Source: Acidimicrobiales bacterium
GTDB taxonomy: Bacteria; Actinomycetota; Acidimicrobiia; Acidimicrobiales; SZUA-35
Assembly: GCA_041394265.1 (NCBI GenBank)
Contig: JAWKIO010000005.1
Span: forward strand, 3,658,001 to 3,722,000
DNA length: 64,000 nucleotides
Reading direction: 5' to 3'
Shown: piece by piece, positions 52,001 through 59,048 of the stretch
How the letters are laid out: every line of letters starts with the position of its first letter
Numbering within the stretch: position 1 is the stretch's first letter
The notes under the pieces: model-generated
Databases searched by the model: none
Seen by the model: only the letters and a program-made list of their open reading frames with translations
Told to the model about the DNA's origin: nothing
Program-made: the position numbers and the translations under genes

Positions 52001-53452
52001 ATCCTCTCCTTCGACCTCGATGTACCGGCGGGTGACTACCGGCTCGAGGTCTACGACACCGGCGCTCCCGACGCCAGCGGACACGGTGAGGCGTCTGCGC
52101 TGGTGCACACATCGACGGTCACTTCCTCGGGCAGCGGTGTCCAGACGTTCGCAACCACATTCGCCGGGGCCGAGGGCCAGCACCTGTCGGCCACGGTAAC
52201 CCAGCAGCTCGCCGGCCCGGCCTACGGGGCGACGTCGGAGTTCTCGAACACGGTCACCGTTCGGAACGATTCGCTGTTCGTCGACGATGCCTCGGTCCGT
52301 CGGAACGACGTGATCGCGGTCGGTGGTCTCGCCGGGCCAGTCGTCGGTGTCGCCGGGAACGCGCCGACATTTGACGGTGCAAACGATCGACTCGTGGCCA
52401 CGGCGACCGACATCGCCGACACCGGGCTCACCGCGTCGGCATGGGTCAACGCCGCCACCTTCGGGACCGACCCCCGAGTCGTCGCCAAGTCGTCGGCGGA
52501 GGGGTCGACGGTCTACGAGCTCTTGGTCGACGATCTCAGCCCGACCTCGGGTCAGGCGATGGCGCGGCTCCGCATCGGGGGCGTGACCCACACGGTGGCC
52601 GGCGGGTCACTGGGTGCCGGCGTGTGGCATCAGTTGGCCGTGACCTGGGATGGGTCGACGATCGTGCTGTACGTCGACGGGGCGCCGGTCGACACCGCTT
52701 CGGCCTCCGGCTCTCTGGCAACCGACCTCACGGTTCCCCTCACGGTAGGCAACCTCGCAGCCGCCGATCGCGGCCTGACCGGAGCGATCGACGAGCCCCG
52801 GGTGCTCCACGAGGCGCTCGGTGCCGATCGAATCGCCGCCGAGTACGCCAACATCGTCGCCCCCAGCGCCTCGGTGACCGTCGGCGCCCGTCAGACCGGT
52901 GTCTCAGCCGCATGGTCGGTGACGACGAGCCAGTCACGGTCCGGATCCAACGCCGCGGCCGCGCCGTCCGTCGTTCCCGGAACGGCCGATGCCTGGCTCA
53001 CCGCCATCGGGATCGATGAGCCCGGCATCGAGTTCCGGAGTTGGTGGTGGATGACGACCACCACCGGCGTGGATCTGGCAGCGGGCACCCGGACCGGTGA
53101 CGCTCCGACCGACCAGTACGAGACAGCGCTCGGCGGGGGAGGAGGCTGGGATCTCGCCACCCTCGTCGGCAGCAACCGAACCGGCTTCGCCCCACCGGGC
53201 GGAACTCCGGCCACCGGTCGCTGGGTCGAGGTGGTGCTGCGCACCGACGACACCGGCGTCTCGTCGGTCACGATCGACGGAGTCGAGGCCATCGGACCGA
53301 CCGCGCTCGGGCTGGTCTTGGACCAAGGATCGTTCGGCTGGCGGGTCGGCGAGCTCGGGGCGGGTGAGGCCTTCAACATCGATGACGCTCGCGCTCGAAA
53401 GCTGGTTGCGGTCGAGCCCACTACGTCGCTGGGCGCACTCGATCGAAACTGA
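46097..53452 (+). CDS. Giant adhesin, in-frame continuation after the TGA
   Basis: Continues the preceding frame from 46097 without another stop to TGA 53450-53452 (codons 1550-4000 of the joined frame). It resumes mid-repeat, VGGFTGTLDPGDDFGSGVAG, the normal sequel to the QKLTD before the TGA, completing an FG-GAP block. Four further modules start with a Cys/LRAAI motif (near 46480, 48247, 49843 and 51076), each followed by NosD-like beta-helix repeats and a closing DVPAGNYRxEAFTN...SEFS domain. A LamG-like domain (about 52270-52880) and a beta domain end the protein. No signal peptide or ribosome site at 46247, so an independent gene is unlikely. It ends without a sortase motif. Confidence 0.8.
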   Translation, partial: VGGFTGTLDPGDDFGSGVAGIGDINGDGIPDLAVGAPDDGDGGAGNGAVYVLTLAANGAATSTAKISEVSGGVTSDLGNGAFGYDVGSLGDLDGDGALDLLVGAWADSTSGAQAGAVYALDFTPTSLLTVNSTGDASDSNPGNGVCNTGGLNSAGAPECTVRAAIEEADAGAAERIEFDIPTSDAGYSAVGPSWTITPGSVLAVTQPVTIDATTQPGYGFSPVIELSGASAGPGTDGLEISGDDITVRGLAISSFPAAGIYLPSTSDGARIEASYIGTTIDGGAAAANAFEGIFADGATNVTISGNVISGNDLPGIGLNGTTGVTITGNLIGTTADGLSALGNTGRGIDVNVASTTTIDDNTISATVSGSGVIVWGSTDTTLTSNRIGTDTTGNAPLGNSQDGVRVDNASTGTVIGVVGSGNVISGNGNDGIEILGATGGTVVQANTIGLGLDGDTVVANGRHGVVVYNGANTTQIGGAAVGEGNLVSGNVSEGIRIDGFLNAATIDNVIEGNLIGTDSTGLANRGNGSHGVHLFSGATDTMVGGTTGGAGNTIRFNGGVGVVVADASTLRNAVLGNSISDNAGVGIDLGLDGSTANDPGDGDPGPNGLLNFPVVTNSLAAAGTVTVDLDLDVPAGNYRLEAFTNASGADPSGYGEGAILVDSTDIVHSGSGAEPFSVAFAGSGGEVVTLTATQDLGGGTFGSTSEFSLAITVPAVAVVNSVGDAPDLTPGDGNCDTGSTVGAGDPECTLRAAIEEANAGAVGVIEFAIAGAGPSWTIAPASVLPAITDPVFIDATTQPGYVSSPVVRLDGAALSLTSEHGLSLDVGSDGSTVWGLSITSFPGAAVQLRGSDGHLVAGNHLGVLPGGAVAAGNRYGVYVSGSSNSVIGGSSSADRNIISASSSFGVAVYNDIGLGLSSFDTVISGNYIGTDASGSVGLGNGSRGVLVVNGSSRTIVGGATPAEGNVIADNAVAGVQVGTGTMADSVVRNNLVGVAADGVTPLPNLGTGIDITWSQRTIVRDNVVLASPGDGISLANADDAVVAGNRIGTDSSATVAGTIGGAGVVVGSGTDRALIGGTNPLDANVVANATGDGVVMTGGSDATLLGNEIWGNGGLGIDLGDDGVTQNDAGDVDTGVNDLLNQPALSRAVVSAGTVTLDLNLDVPAGNYRIEVFDNPTGTDPTRYGEAETLVHAFTVAHSGSGIEAFSTTFSGSSGMQLSATATEDLGGSYGATSELSQVETVEAADTIVVNSSGDGVDINLGDGRCDTGDTNADGAVACSLRAAIAEANASAAIDVVHFDIPILDAGYVAGAVDHWQIAPASELPNLWAERSVLDATTQLGGDAAPVVLLDGSGLSGSEVGLRIDPNADDSEVRGFSIVSFPGDGMFVGVDRALIEANHVGVMPDGVTVAANATEGITVYDGVDSVVRNNVIGGHSSAGIAVTTVADRIVITGNWIGTDRSGTVAFGNAQGLWTDTSGSVRFGGTGPGEANVVANSLWNGVEVTANSQVSILGNEIRDSVALGIDLVGGTENAALVTANDPGDGDAGPNDLMNHPVLTSAIGYNGTADVDIDLDVPAGDYRIEVFANLTADPSGYGEGETLVHAETITHTGSGVESFSLSVTADIDDIIAATATPDFGGGSFGPTSEFSADVVIAAEPTLVVNSTADAVDSNIGDGNCDTGALIGADPECTLRAAIAEANARPEIAGIEFSIGTGDPNHSAGVWTIAPTGTPFDPISSAVVIDGSSQPGYVSSPVIVVDGAGIGVGNDTFTVTGNDVTINGLAVVRAPDDGIEVTGNSASIVDNFVGLYPSLADGGNNGRGVRVGGTATGTVISGNVFGFGYGPIRVESAADAVVTDNLIGVAPDLTTALPFTNDGVSIVGSSTVRIGGTGVGEPNVITGSPGAGISTGPGYTGTLTMVGNTIRANGGLAFDLAGDGVTSNDADDVDSGANGLLNYPILRQAVGSPATILSFDLDVPAGDYRLEVYDTGAPDASGHGEASALVHTSTVTSSGSGVQTFATTFAGAEGQHLSATVTQQLAGPAYGATSEFSNTVTVRNDSLFVDDASVRRNDVIAVGGLAGPVVGVAGNAPTFDGANDRLVATATDIADTGLTASAWVNAATFGTDPRVVAKSSAEGSTVYELLVDDLSPTSGQAMARLRIGGVTHTVAGGSLGAGVWHQLAVTWDGSTIVLYVDGAPVDTASASGSLATDLTVPLTVGNLAAADRGLTGAIDEPRVLHEALGADRIAAEYANIVAPSASVTVGARQTGVSAAWSVTTSQSRSGSNAAAAPSVVPGTADAWLTAIGIDEPGIEFRSWWWMTTTTGVDLAAGTRTGDAPTDQYETALGGGGGWDLATLVGSNRTGFAPPGGTPATGRWVEVVLRTDDTGVSSVTIDGVEAIGPTALGLVLDQGSFGWRVGELGAGEAFNIDDARARKLVAVEPTTSLGALDRN

Positions 53453-53472
53453 CACCGGCGGCCCGGCGACCG

Positions 53473-55065
53473 TCAGGTCGACGGTGTGTCGCGCAGCGCT
53501 CGTCGCAAGATCTTGCCCACGTTCGACTTCGGGAGTTCGTCGCGGAACTCCACGATCCGGGGGATCTTGTAGGGCGCGAGGTGGGCTCGGCAGTGGTCGA
53601 CGACTGTCCCTTCAACGAGTTCGCTGCCGGCGCGTAGCGCCACCACGAGCTTCACGGTCTCGCCTCGGTACTCGTCGTCGACCCCGATGACCGCGGCCTC
53701 GACGACGTCGGGCAGCTGGTAGACCACTTCCTCGACCTCGCGTGGGTACACCTTGTAGCCCGACGCGTTGATCATGTCCTTCATCCGGTCGACGATGCGT
53801 AGGTAGCCCTGTTCGTCCATCGTGGCCACATCGCCGGTGCACAGCCATCCGTCCACCAGCGCTGCTGCGGTCTCGTCGGGCATCGCCCAGTAGCCCTGCA
53901 TGATCTGAGGACCCCGGACTCGTAGCTCGCCCGGTTGACCGGGAGCAGCCTCGTCACCGGTTTCGACGTCGATGATGCGAACCTCGGTACCCGGAATGGG
54001 GATGCCGATCGAGCCGGAGACGCTGCCCCGCACGTGGGTGTTGAACGACACGGGAGCGCCCTCGGACAGGCCGTAGCCCTCGAAGATGGTGCGGCCCGAG
54101 AGCTGCTCGAAGTTGCGCAGCAGGGCCTCGGGAACGCTCGCCCCGCCGGAGGTGTAGAGCTCGAGCTTGTCGAACCCGGCCGTCGCCGCCTCGGGGTGGT
54201 TGACCAGTGCGGTGAACAAGGTGGCCACGCCGCCGAGATACCCGGGCCGTTGATCACGGATGAGATCGACCAAGCCGTCTGGTGTCGGGCGGGGAACCAG
54301 CAGCAGGTGCCAACCGTGATGGAGGCCGGCGAAGAGGACCATCGTGAGGCCGAAGATGTGGAAGAACGGCGCAGCCGCCACCGCCTTGCTGCCCGGCGGT
54401 AGGCGATCTGGGTCGGCGAGCACCATGTCGAACGTCGGCTGCATGCCGGCCAGCAGGTTGGTGTGCGTGAGCATCGCTCCCTTCGACCGACCCGTGGTGC
54501 CACCGGTGAACTGGAACGTGGCGAGATCGGTGTCGGGATCGATCGGCGCACAACCAGCCGACGGATCACCGGCGTCGATGAGCGCCGCCAGCGAGATCTC
54601 CCCATCGTCGAGCGGCACCTCGCTGCCCGCAACGATGACCAGACGCAGAGAGGTGGCGGCCCGAATGCCGCGCACGGTCTCGAGCTTGTCGGCCCCCACG
54701 ACGATCGCCGTCGCCTTGGTGGTGTCGAGCATGTACTCGAGCTCGGGCCCGGTGTAGATCGGGTTGACCTGAACGACCGGAGCACCGGTGCGCAAGATGC
54801 CGAAGAGGGAGACGACGTAGGGCGTGCCGTTCGGCAGCATCACGGCAACGGGTTCGCCGTTGCCGAAACCTCGATCACGGAGTGCCGATCCGAGCGCCGC
54901 CGCCTGGCCAGCTAGGGCAGCAAAGCTGGTCGTGGTGCCGTCGGGCTCGCTCAGCGCCGGAACGTCAGGCCATTGTGCTGCCGCTCGCTCCAGGAGATCG
55001 GGAATGGTGCCGGTGACGCTCGGTCGGTGGGCGAGCCCTTCGTGCCAGCGCTCCCACCGGCTCAT
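53473..55065 (-). CDS. Acyl-CoA synthetase / AMP-dependent ligase (FadD-like)
   Basis: 530 residues. Adenylate-forming enzyme: P-loop TGGTTGRSKGAMLTH, FFHIFGLTMV, YTSGGASVPE, EGYGLSEGAP, GWLCTGD and the C-terminal GYKVYPREVEE and KSNVGKILRR with the catalytic Lys. Activates a fatty or aromatic acid via acyl-AMP. Start ATG 55065 is overlapped by the stop of an 11-codon leaderless uORF; a longer in-frame extension to 55260 would cross the hairpin array and was rejected. Convergent with the adhesin gene, 20 nt apart. Confidence 0.94.
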   Translation of the reverse strand: MSRWERWHEGLAHRPSVTGTIPDLLERAAAQWPDVPALSEPDGTTTSFAALAGQAAALGSALRDRGFGNGEPVAVMLPNGTPYVVSLFGILRTGAPVVQVNPIYTGPELEYMLDTTKATAIVVGADKLETVRGIRAATSLRLVIVAGSEVPLDDGEISLAALIDAGDPSAGCAPIDPDTDLATFQFTGGTTGRSKGAMLTHTNLLAGMQPTFDMVLADPDRLPPGSKAVAAAPFFHIFGLTMVLFAGLHHGWHLLLVPRPTPDGLVDLIRDQRPGYLGGVATLFTALVNHPEAATAGFDKLELYTSGGASVPEALLRNFEQLSGRTIFEGYGLSEGAPVSFNTHVRGSVSGSIGIPIPGTEVRIIDVETGDEAAPGQPGELRVRGPQIMQGYWAMPDETAAALVDGWLCTGDVATMDEQGYLRIVDRMKDMINASGYKVYPREVEEVVYQLPDVVEAAVIGVDDEYRGETVKLVVALRAGSELVEGTVVDHCRAHLAPYKIPRIVEFRDELPKSNVGKILRRALRDTPST

Positions 55066-55097
55066 CGAATGGATCCCAGCGTTCGTCGGCACGTCAT
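55062..55097 (-). CDS. Eleven-residue leaderless uORF (MTCRRTLGSIR)
   Basis: ATG 55097 on the minus strand encodes MTCRRTLGSIR and ends at TGA, which overlaps the ATG of the acyl-CoA synthetase (ATGA). TACACT is 8 nt upstream. The architecture is the same as the uORF at the peroxiredoxin gene. Evidence is positional only. Confidence 0.35.
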   Translation of the reverse strand: MTCRRTLGSIR

Positions 55098-55105
55098 GTC
55101 GGCCG

Positions 55106-55111
55106 AGTGTA
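55106..55111 (-). promoter_or_regulatory. -10 hexamer TACACT upstream of the acyl-CoA synthetase uORF
   Basis: TACACT on the minus strand, 8 nt before ATG 55097. Confidence 0.45.
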
Positions 55112-55139
55112 GGCAACGTCGACAGGGCGGGTGTTTGGC

Positions 55140-55365
55140 GTGGGTTCGGGTCTCCCTCAAGACCCGAACCCACCCGCCTGGGCGCGGCCGGGTCCTGGTT
55201 CCCTCGAATCCTGGACCCCGCCGCTCGGCTCCGCCGCCGTGGGATGCAGCGGCGCACCACCTCCCGATCCAGGGTCTCGGCGGGCGGGCTCCCTCAAGCC
55301 CAGGCTCGCCGATCCTGATGTGCTGGGTTCCCTCAAACCCTGGCCGGCGCCGGTTCCCTCAAACC
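55140..55365. repeat. Array of five hairpins with constant CCCTC(A/G) loop
   Basis: Five units share the hexanucleotide loop CCCTCA (CCCTCG in unit 2) inside different stems: 55140-55173 (perfect 14-bp stem, GTGGGTTCGGGTCT); about 55190-55217 (imperfect); 55286-55301 (GGGCT/AGCCC); 55325-55340 (GGGTT/AACCC); 55352-55365 (GGTT/AACC). The array lies in the 421-base gap between two minus-strand genes, which holds no other recognisable gene. Compensated stems and a fixed loop suggest selection on the RNA or single-stranded DNA form. Confidence 0.7.
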
Positions 55366-55486
55366 TGCGCTTCGCCGTCGTGGTGTGGTGCGCTGCTGCG
55401 ATGTCTTCACCATACGACGGTGACGGCATCCGAGGATCGGGGGCATCCCCCTACGCCTCGGGGGCCGTTGGGGGGATCGGTCGACC

Positions 55487-56608
55487 TCAGCAGCGTTCGA
55501 GCACCACACTGCCCACTGAGTAGCCGGCGCCGAACGACGACAGCACCCCGATCTCACCGGGCTCGATGCCGTCGTGATGCTTGTGGAAGGCGATGACCGA
55601 GCCGGCCGAGCTGGTGTTGGCGTACTCGTCGAGGATCACCGGCGCCTCGTCGGTGTCGGGCACCCGACCGAGCACCCCCTTGGCGATCAACTGGTTCATC
55701 TTGAGGTTCGCCTGATGGAGCCAGAATCGACGAACGTGTGTCGGTTCGATCCCGAGTGACACGAGATGGTCGGTGATGTGCGTCGCCACCATCGGGCACA
55801 CCTCCTTGAACACCCGCTGGCCCTGCTGGCGGAAGATGAGCTCGTGCGGATCGCGCTCGCCGACCTCGGAGGAATTGAGGAACCCGAAGTCGTTGCGAAT
55901 GTTGTTGGAGAACTGGGTGGCCAACTTCGTGCCGATCACCTTCCACTGCACGGCGGCGACGGCGTCGTCGGCCCGCTCGAGCACGACCGCAGTGCAGGCG
56001 TCGCCGAAGATGAAGTGGAAGTCGCGCAGCTCGAAGTTGTTGTGGCCCGAGGTGATCTCGGGATTGATGACGAGCGCGCACGAGGCGGACCCGGCGCGCA
56101 GCGCATCGACCGCCGCCTGGATCGAAAACGTCGCCGACGAGCAGGCGACGTTCATGTCGTAGGCCCAGCCGCCGGCGCCGATGGCGTCTTGGATCTCGAC
56201 CGAGACGGCGGGGTAGGGACGCTGGAGGTTGGAGCAGCCGACGATGATGGCGTCGACGTCGGCTCCGGTACGGCCGGCAGCGGCCAGGGCTTGCTCGACT
56301 GCGGGGATCGACATCTCGGCCTGGATGCCGAGCTGGTCTTCGCTGCGAAGCTCGAGGCGAGGACGGAAGCGCTCGGGGTCGAGCACGCCCGACTTCTCCA
56401 TCACGTAGCGGGACTTGATCCCCGAGGCCTTGAAGATGAACTCCTCGTCGGGCAGGGGACGAGCGGCGAGGGTGCCGGCGGCGATGGCCTCGGCATTCGT
56501 CTCGTTCCATGCGTTCGTGGCGATCGTGAGCGACTCGACGAGTTCGGCGTTGCTGATCGACTCGGGTGGGGTGAACAACCCGGTGCCGCTGATCACGATG
56601 TCGGTCAC
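55487..56608 (-). CDS. 3-oxoacyl-[ACP] synthase III-like enzyme (KAS III fold)
   Basis: 373 residues. Thiolase-fold condensing enzyme: catalytic Cys156 in DMNVACSSATF, His in FWLHQANLK (about 291) and Asn in DEYANTSSAGS (about 326), matching the Cys-His-Asn triad of FabH-type synthases. N-terminal ISGTGLFTP and C-terminal LSSFGAGYSVGSVVL agree. It may use a CoA substrate from the neighbouring acyl-CoA synthetase to form a ketide or beta-ketoacyl product. GTG start at 56608 with GACGAGG 8 nt upstream. Separated from the synthetase by the hairpin array. Confidence 0.92.
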   Translation of the reverse strand: MTDIVISGTGLFTPPESISNAELVESLTIATNAWNETNAEAIAAGTLAARPLPDEEFIFKASGIKSRYVMEKSGVLDPERFRPRLELRSEDQLGIQAEMSIPAVEQALAAAGRTGADVDAIIVGCSNLQRPYPAVSVEIQDAIGAGGWAYDMNVACSSATFSIQAAVDALRAGSASCALVINPEITSGHNNFELRDFHFIFGDACTAVVLERADDAVAAVQWKVIGTKLATQFSNNIRNDFGFLNSSEVGERDPHELIFRQQGQRVFKEVCPMVATHITDHLVSLGIEPTHVRRFWLHQANLKMNQLIAKGVLGRVPDTDEAPVILDEYANTSSAGSVIAFHKHHDGIEPGEIGVLSSFGAGYSVGSVVLERC

Positions 56609-56730
56609 GTTCGCTACCTCGTCTCGGGAGTGGCCTGGAGCGGAGCCGAGCCTATCCGGGGGCGCCGGTGGGAGCCCGATGATGCCGAGGCGCTCGCAGA
56701 GGCGATGATCGAGATGGGAGCAGGCCGACT

Positions 56731-56736
56731 TAGGAT
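56731..56736 (+). promoter_or_regulatory. -10 hexamer TAGGAT for the aminotransferase
   Basis: TAGGAT followed by 6 nt and GTG 56743. Confidence 0.45.
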
Positions 56737-56742
56737 GGCGCG

Positions 56743-57990
56743 GTGCCGACTCCCGAAACCGTCACCAGCAGCAACGTCCCGACCCTGGCGAGCCTCGCCC
56801 AGGGACGCAACATGCTCGCCATCCCCGGCCCATCGATCGTTCCCGACGCCGTCCTCGCCGCCATGGGTCGGCCGATCACCAACATCTATGACGGTGAGGT
56901 GGCCGACTTGTCGTGGTCGTTGGTCGCCGACTTGCCGAAGGTCGTTCGCACCGAGGGCCACGGGTTCGTGGCCATCGGCAATGGGCACGGGGCGTGGGAA
57001 ATGGCGCTGTCCAACACCCTGTCGCTCGGTGACAAGGTGCTCGTGATCGGCTCGGGCCAGTTCGGCACCATCTGGGCGTCGTTCTGTGAGCAGCTCGGCC
57101 TCGACGTCGAGGTCCTGCCTGCCCCGTCTCCACGCCACCCCGTCGACCCCGCGACCGTGGCCGACCGGCTTGCCGCCGATTCGCAGCACGAGCTCAAGGG
57201 TCTGCTGGTCTGCCACGTCGACACCGGGTCGGGGGTGCGGGCCGACCTCGCCGCGATTCGGGCGGCCATGGACTCGGCGAATCACCCGGCCCTGCTGTTC
57301 GTCGACGGCATGGCATCGATCGGCTGCGAGCGGTTCGAGATGGATGCGCTCGGTGTCGACGTGGCCATCGCCGCCTCGCAGAAGGGCCTAATGGCACCAC
57401 CCGGCCTGTCGTTCGTGTGGGCGAGCGCCAAGGCAATCGAGGCGCACGAGCAGGCCGATCTCGTCACGCCGTACTGGAGCTGGACACCCCGAATGAGCGG
57501 GGGGCCGCACTATCTACTCTTCGCCGGCACGCCGCCGGTCAGCCACCTCTACGGCATGCGAGTCGCCCTCGACCTGTTGTTCGACGAGGGCCTCGACCAT
57601 GTGTGGTGGCGGCACGAGATGCTCGCCGACGCCGTGCGGGCCGCGGTCGAGGCGTGGTCGACGCCCGACGGTCTCGAGTTCCAGGTCGTCGACCCGGCCG
57701 CCCGGTCGAACGCCGTCACGGGCGTGATGACCAACTCGATCGACTCGCCGGCCTTCCAGCAACGCTGTACCGAGGCCACCAACCTCACCCTCGGTCTCGG
57801 CCTCGGCCATCCCGACGACCGGTTCCGCATCGGGCACATGGGCCATCTCAACCCACCGATGATCCTGGGGACGCTCACCACGATCGAGTCGGTGATGCTC
57901 GCGCTCGATCTCCCGATGGGCGGATCGGGCGCAGCGGCCGCTGCCGCGTCGATTGGTCAGGCGTTGGCCCAGGGCACCTCGCACGCCTGA
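56743..57990 (+). CDS. Alanine/serine-glyoxylate aminotransferase family (class V PLP enzyme)
   Basis: 415 residues. Class V aminotransferase: MLAIPGPSIVPDAVLAAMG at the start, VAIGNGHGAWEMALSNTLSLGD, CHVDTGSGVRADL, VDGMASIGCE, and the PLP lysine in AIAASQKGLMAPPG. It may convert glyoxylate plus an amino donor to glycine, complementing the glycolate oxidase operon at 8.8-12.4 kb; exact donor unknown. GTG start in a leaderless context. The 3' end overlaps the convergent gene by 34 nt. Confidence 0.9.
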   Translation: MPTPETVTSSNVPTLASLAQGRNMLAIPGPSIVPDAVLAAMGRPITNIYDGEVADLSWSLVADLPKVVRTEGHGFVAIGNGHGAWEMALSNTLSLGDKVLVIGSGQFGTIWASFCEQLGLDVEVLPAPSPRHPVDPATVADRLAADSQHELKGLLVCHVDTGSGVRADLAAIRAAMDSANHPALLFVDGMASIGCERFEMDALGVDVAIAASQKGLMAPPGLSFVWASAKAIEAHEQADLVTPYWSWTPRMSGGPHYLLFAGTPPVSHLYGMRVALDLLFDEGLDHVWWRHEMLADAVRAAVEAWSTPDGLEFQVVDPAARSNAVTGVMTNSIDSPAFQQRCTEATNLTLGLGLGHPDDRFRIGHMGHLNPPMILGTLTTIESVMLALDLPMGGSGAAAAAASIGQALAQGTSHA

Positions 57991-59048
57991 TCCAGCTCGA
58001 TCTCGACCGTGACCGATTGGTTGCGGTGGGGTCCGGCGCACCACGACGGGAACGCGGCCGAGTAAAGGCCGCCACCACCGGCGACGAACAGCAGCAGATC
58101 GTCGGGCGAGGCGAAACAGGCGTACTCCCGCTCCGGGTCGACACGACCCATCGAGCCGGCAGCACGCAGGAGCTCCCGACCGGGGACGGTCGCGCGTTCG
58201 ACGACCGCCTCGGCCACGCTGGCCCGAGTGTGCCCGTTTGCCGCCAGCATGGCGGCGTGATCGGGGTTGATGGCGAGCGCCGCCCGGCCGTTGCGGAGCA
58301 CGGCGTTGTTGGTCGTGACGTGGGCAAAAGCCAGCGCGAGCGAGGTGAGCAGCCGATCGCTCGAACCGGGATCGTCGGCGTCGGTGATGGCCATCACCGA
58401 ATGCGGGGCGTCGGTCCCGAGCACGGTCACGGTGGACTGGTCGGGTTCGAAGCCGAGCGAGACGTGCAGCGGATCGAACGGGCTGGCCGCTTCGTCTTCG
58501 GCGAGGCAGAAGGTGAACTTCCCGGGATGACCGAGCAACGCCATGTCGGACACACCGGGGCGACCTCCACCCACGTTGATCATCGCCAACCGGATCGCCC
58601 GACCGATCGAAGCGTTCGCCCGGTGGCCGGGCCCGAGAGCGCCGAAGCTGCCAGAGATCGGACCGCACGAGTGGGCGGCCGGACCGTTGACGATGATGAG
58701 CGGTGCGATTGAGTGCGTGGTGGCCTGGACCTCGGTCAGGTCGAACCGCTCGTCCATGATCGCCCGGGCTGCGGCGAGCACCACCGGGAAGTAGTCCGGG
58801 AGGCAGCCCGCCATCACGGCGGCGATGGCCAGTTTCTCGACCGTGCAGCTGCCGAGGTTGGGGCCCATCACCCCAAGTTCGAGGTCGGCGGGATGCCCGG
58901 ACGCGATGACCATGCGGTCGACCCGGGGCGGTGTGGGAATGACCACCGGCAGACCGTCGGTGCAGCCGAGCCGGTGGAGTTCCTCGAGCGCGGCCGCCTC
59001 GTCGGCGGCTTCGAGCACGCCGGAACGGTTGGCGTCAACGAGACTCAT
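57957..59048 (-). CDS. Hypothetical protein coupled to the UGSC selenoprotein
   Basis: 363 residues, soluble. Conserved-looking stretches are LGCTDGLPVVIPTPPRVDRM near the N-terminus, NLGSCTVEKLAIAAVMAGC, NGPAAHSCGPISGSFGALG and RAIRLAMINVGGGRPG, with several cysteines (CT, SC, GC, CGP), suggesting an enzyme or metal/redox partner. I do not recognise the fold. Its ATG (59048) overlaps the UGSC-gene stop by 4 nt, so the two are co-translated and likely work together. Confidence 0.7.
   Translation of the reverse strand: MSLVDANRSGVLEAADEAAALEELHRLGCTDGLPVVIPTPPRVDRMVIASGHPADLELGVMGPNLGSCTVEKLAIAAVMAGCLPDYFPVVLAAARAIMDERFDLTEVQATTHSIAPLIIVNGPAAHSCGPISGSFGALGPGHRANASIGRAIRLAMINVGGGRPGVSDMALLGHPGKFTFCLAEDEAASPFDPLHVSLGFEPDQSTVTVLGTDAPHSVMAITDADDPGSSDRLLTSLALAFAHVTTNNAVLRNGRAALAINPDHAAMLAANGHTRASVAEAVVERATVPGRELLRAAGSMGRVDPEREYACFASPDDLLLFVAGGGGLYSAAFPSWCAGPHRNQSVTVEIELDQACEVPWANA

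Noticed and set aside
53473..55260. Extension of the acyl-CoA synthetase to 55260
   Set aside because: The extra 65 residues would be translated from the hairpin array, have no family similarity and lack a ribosome site.
55140..55365. CRISPR array
   Set aside because: Units are short hairpins with variable stems, no constant repeat longer than the loop, irregular spacing and no cas genes.
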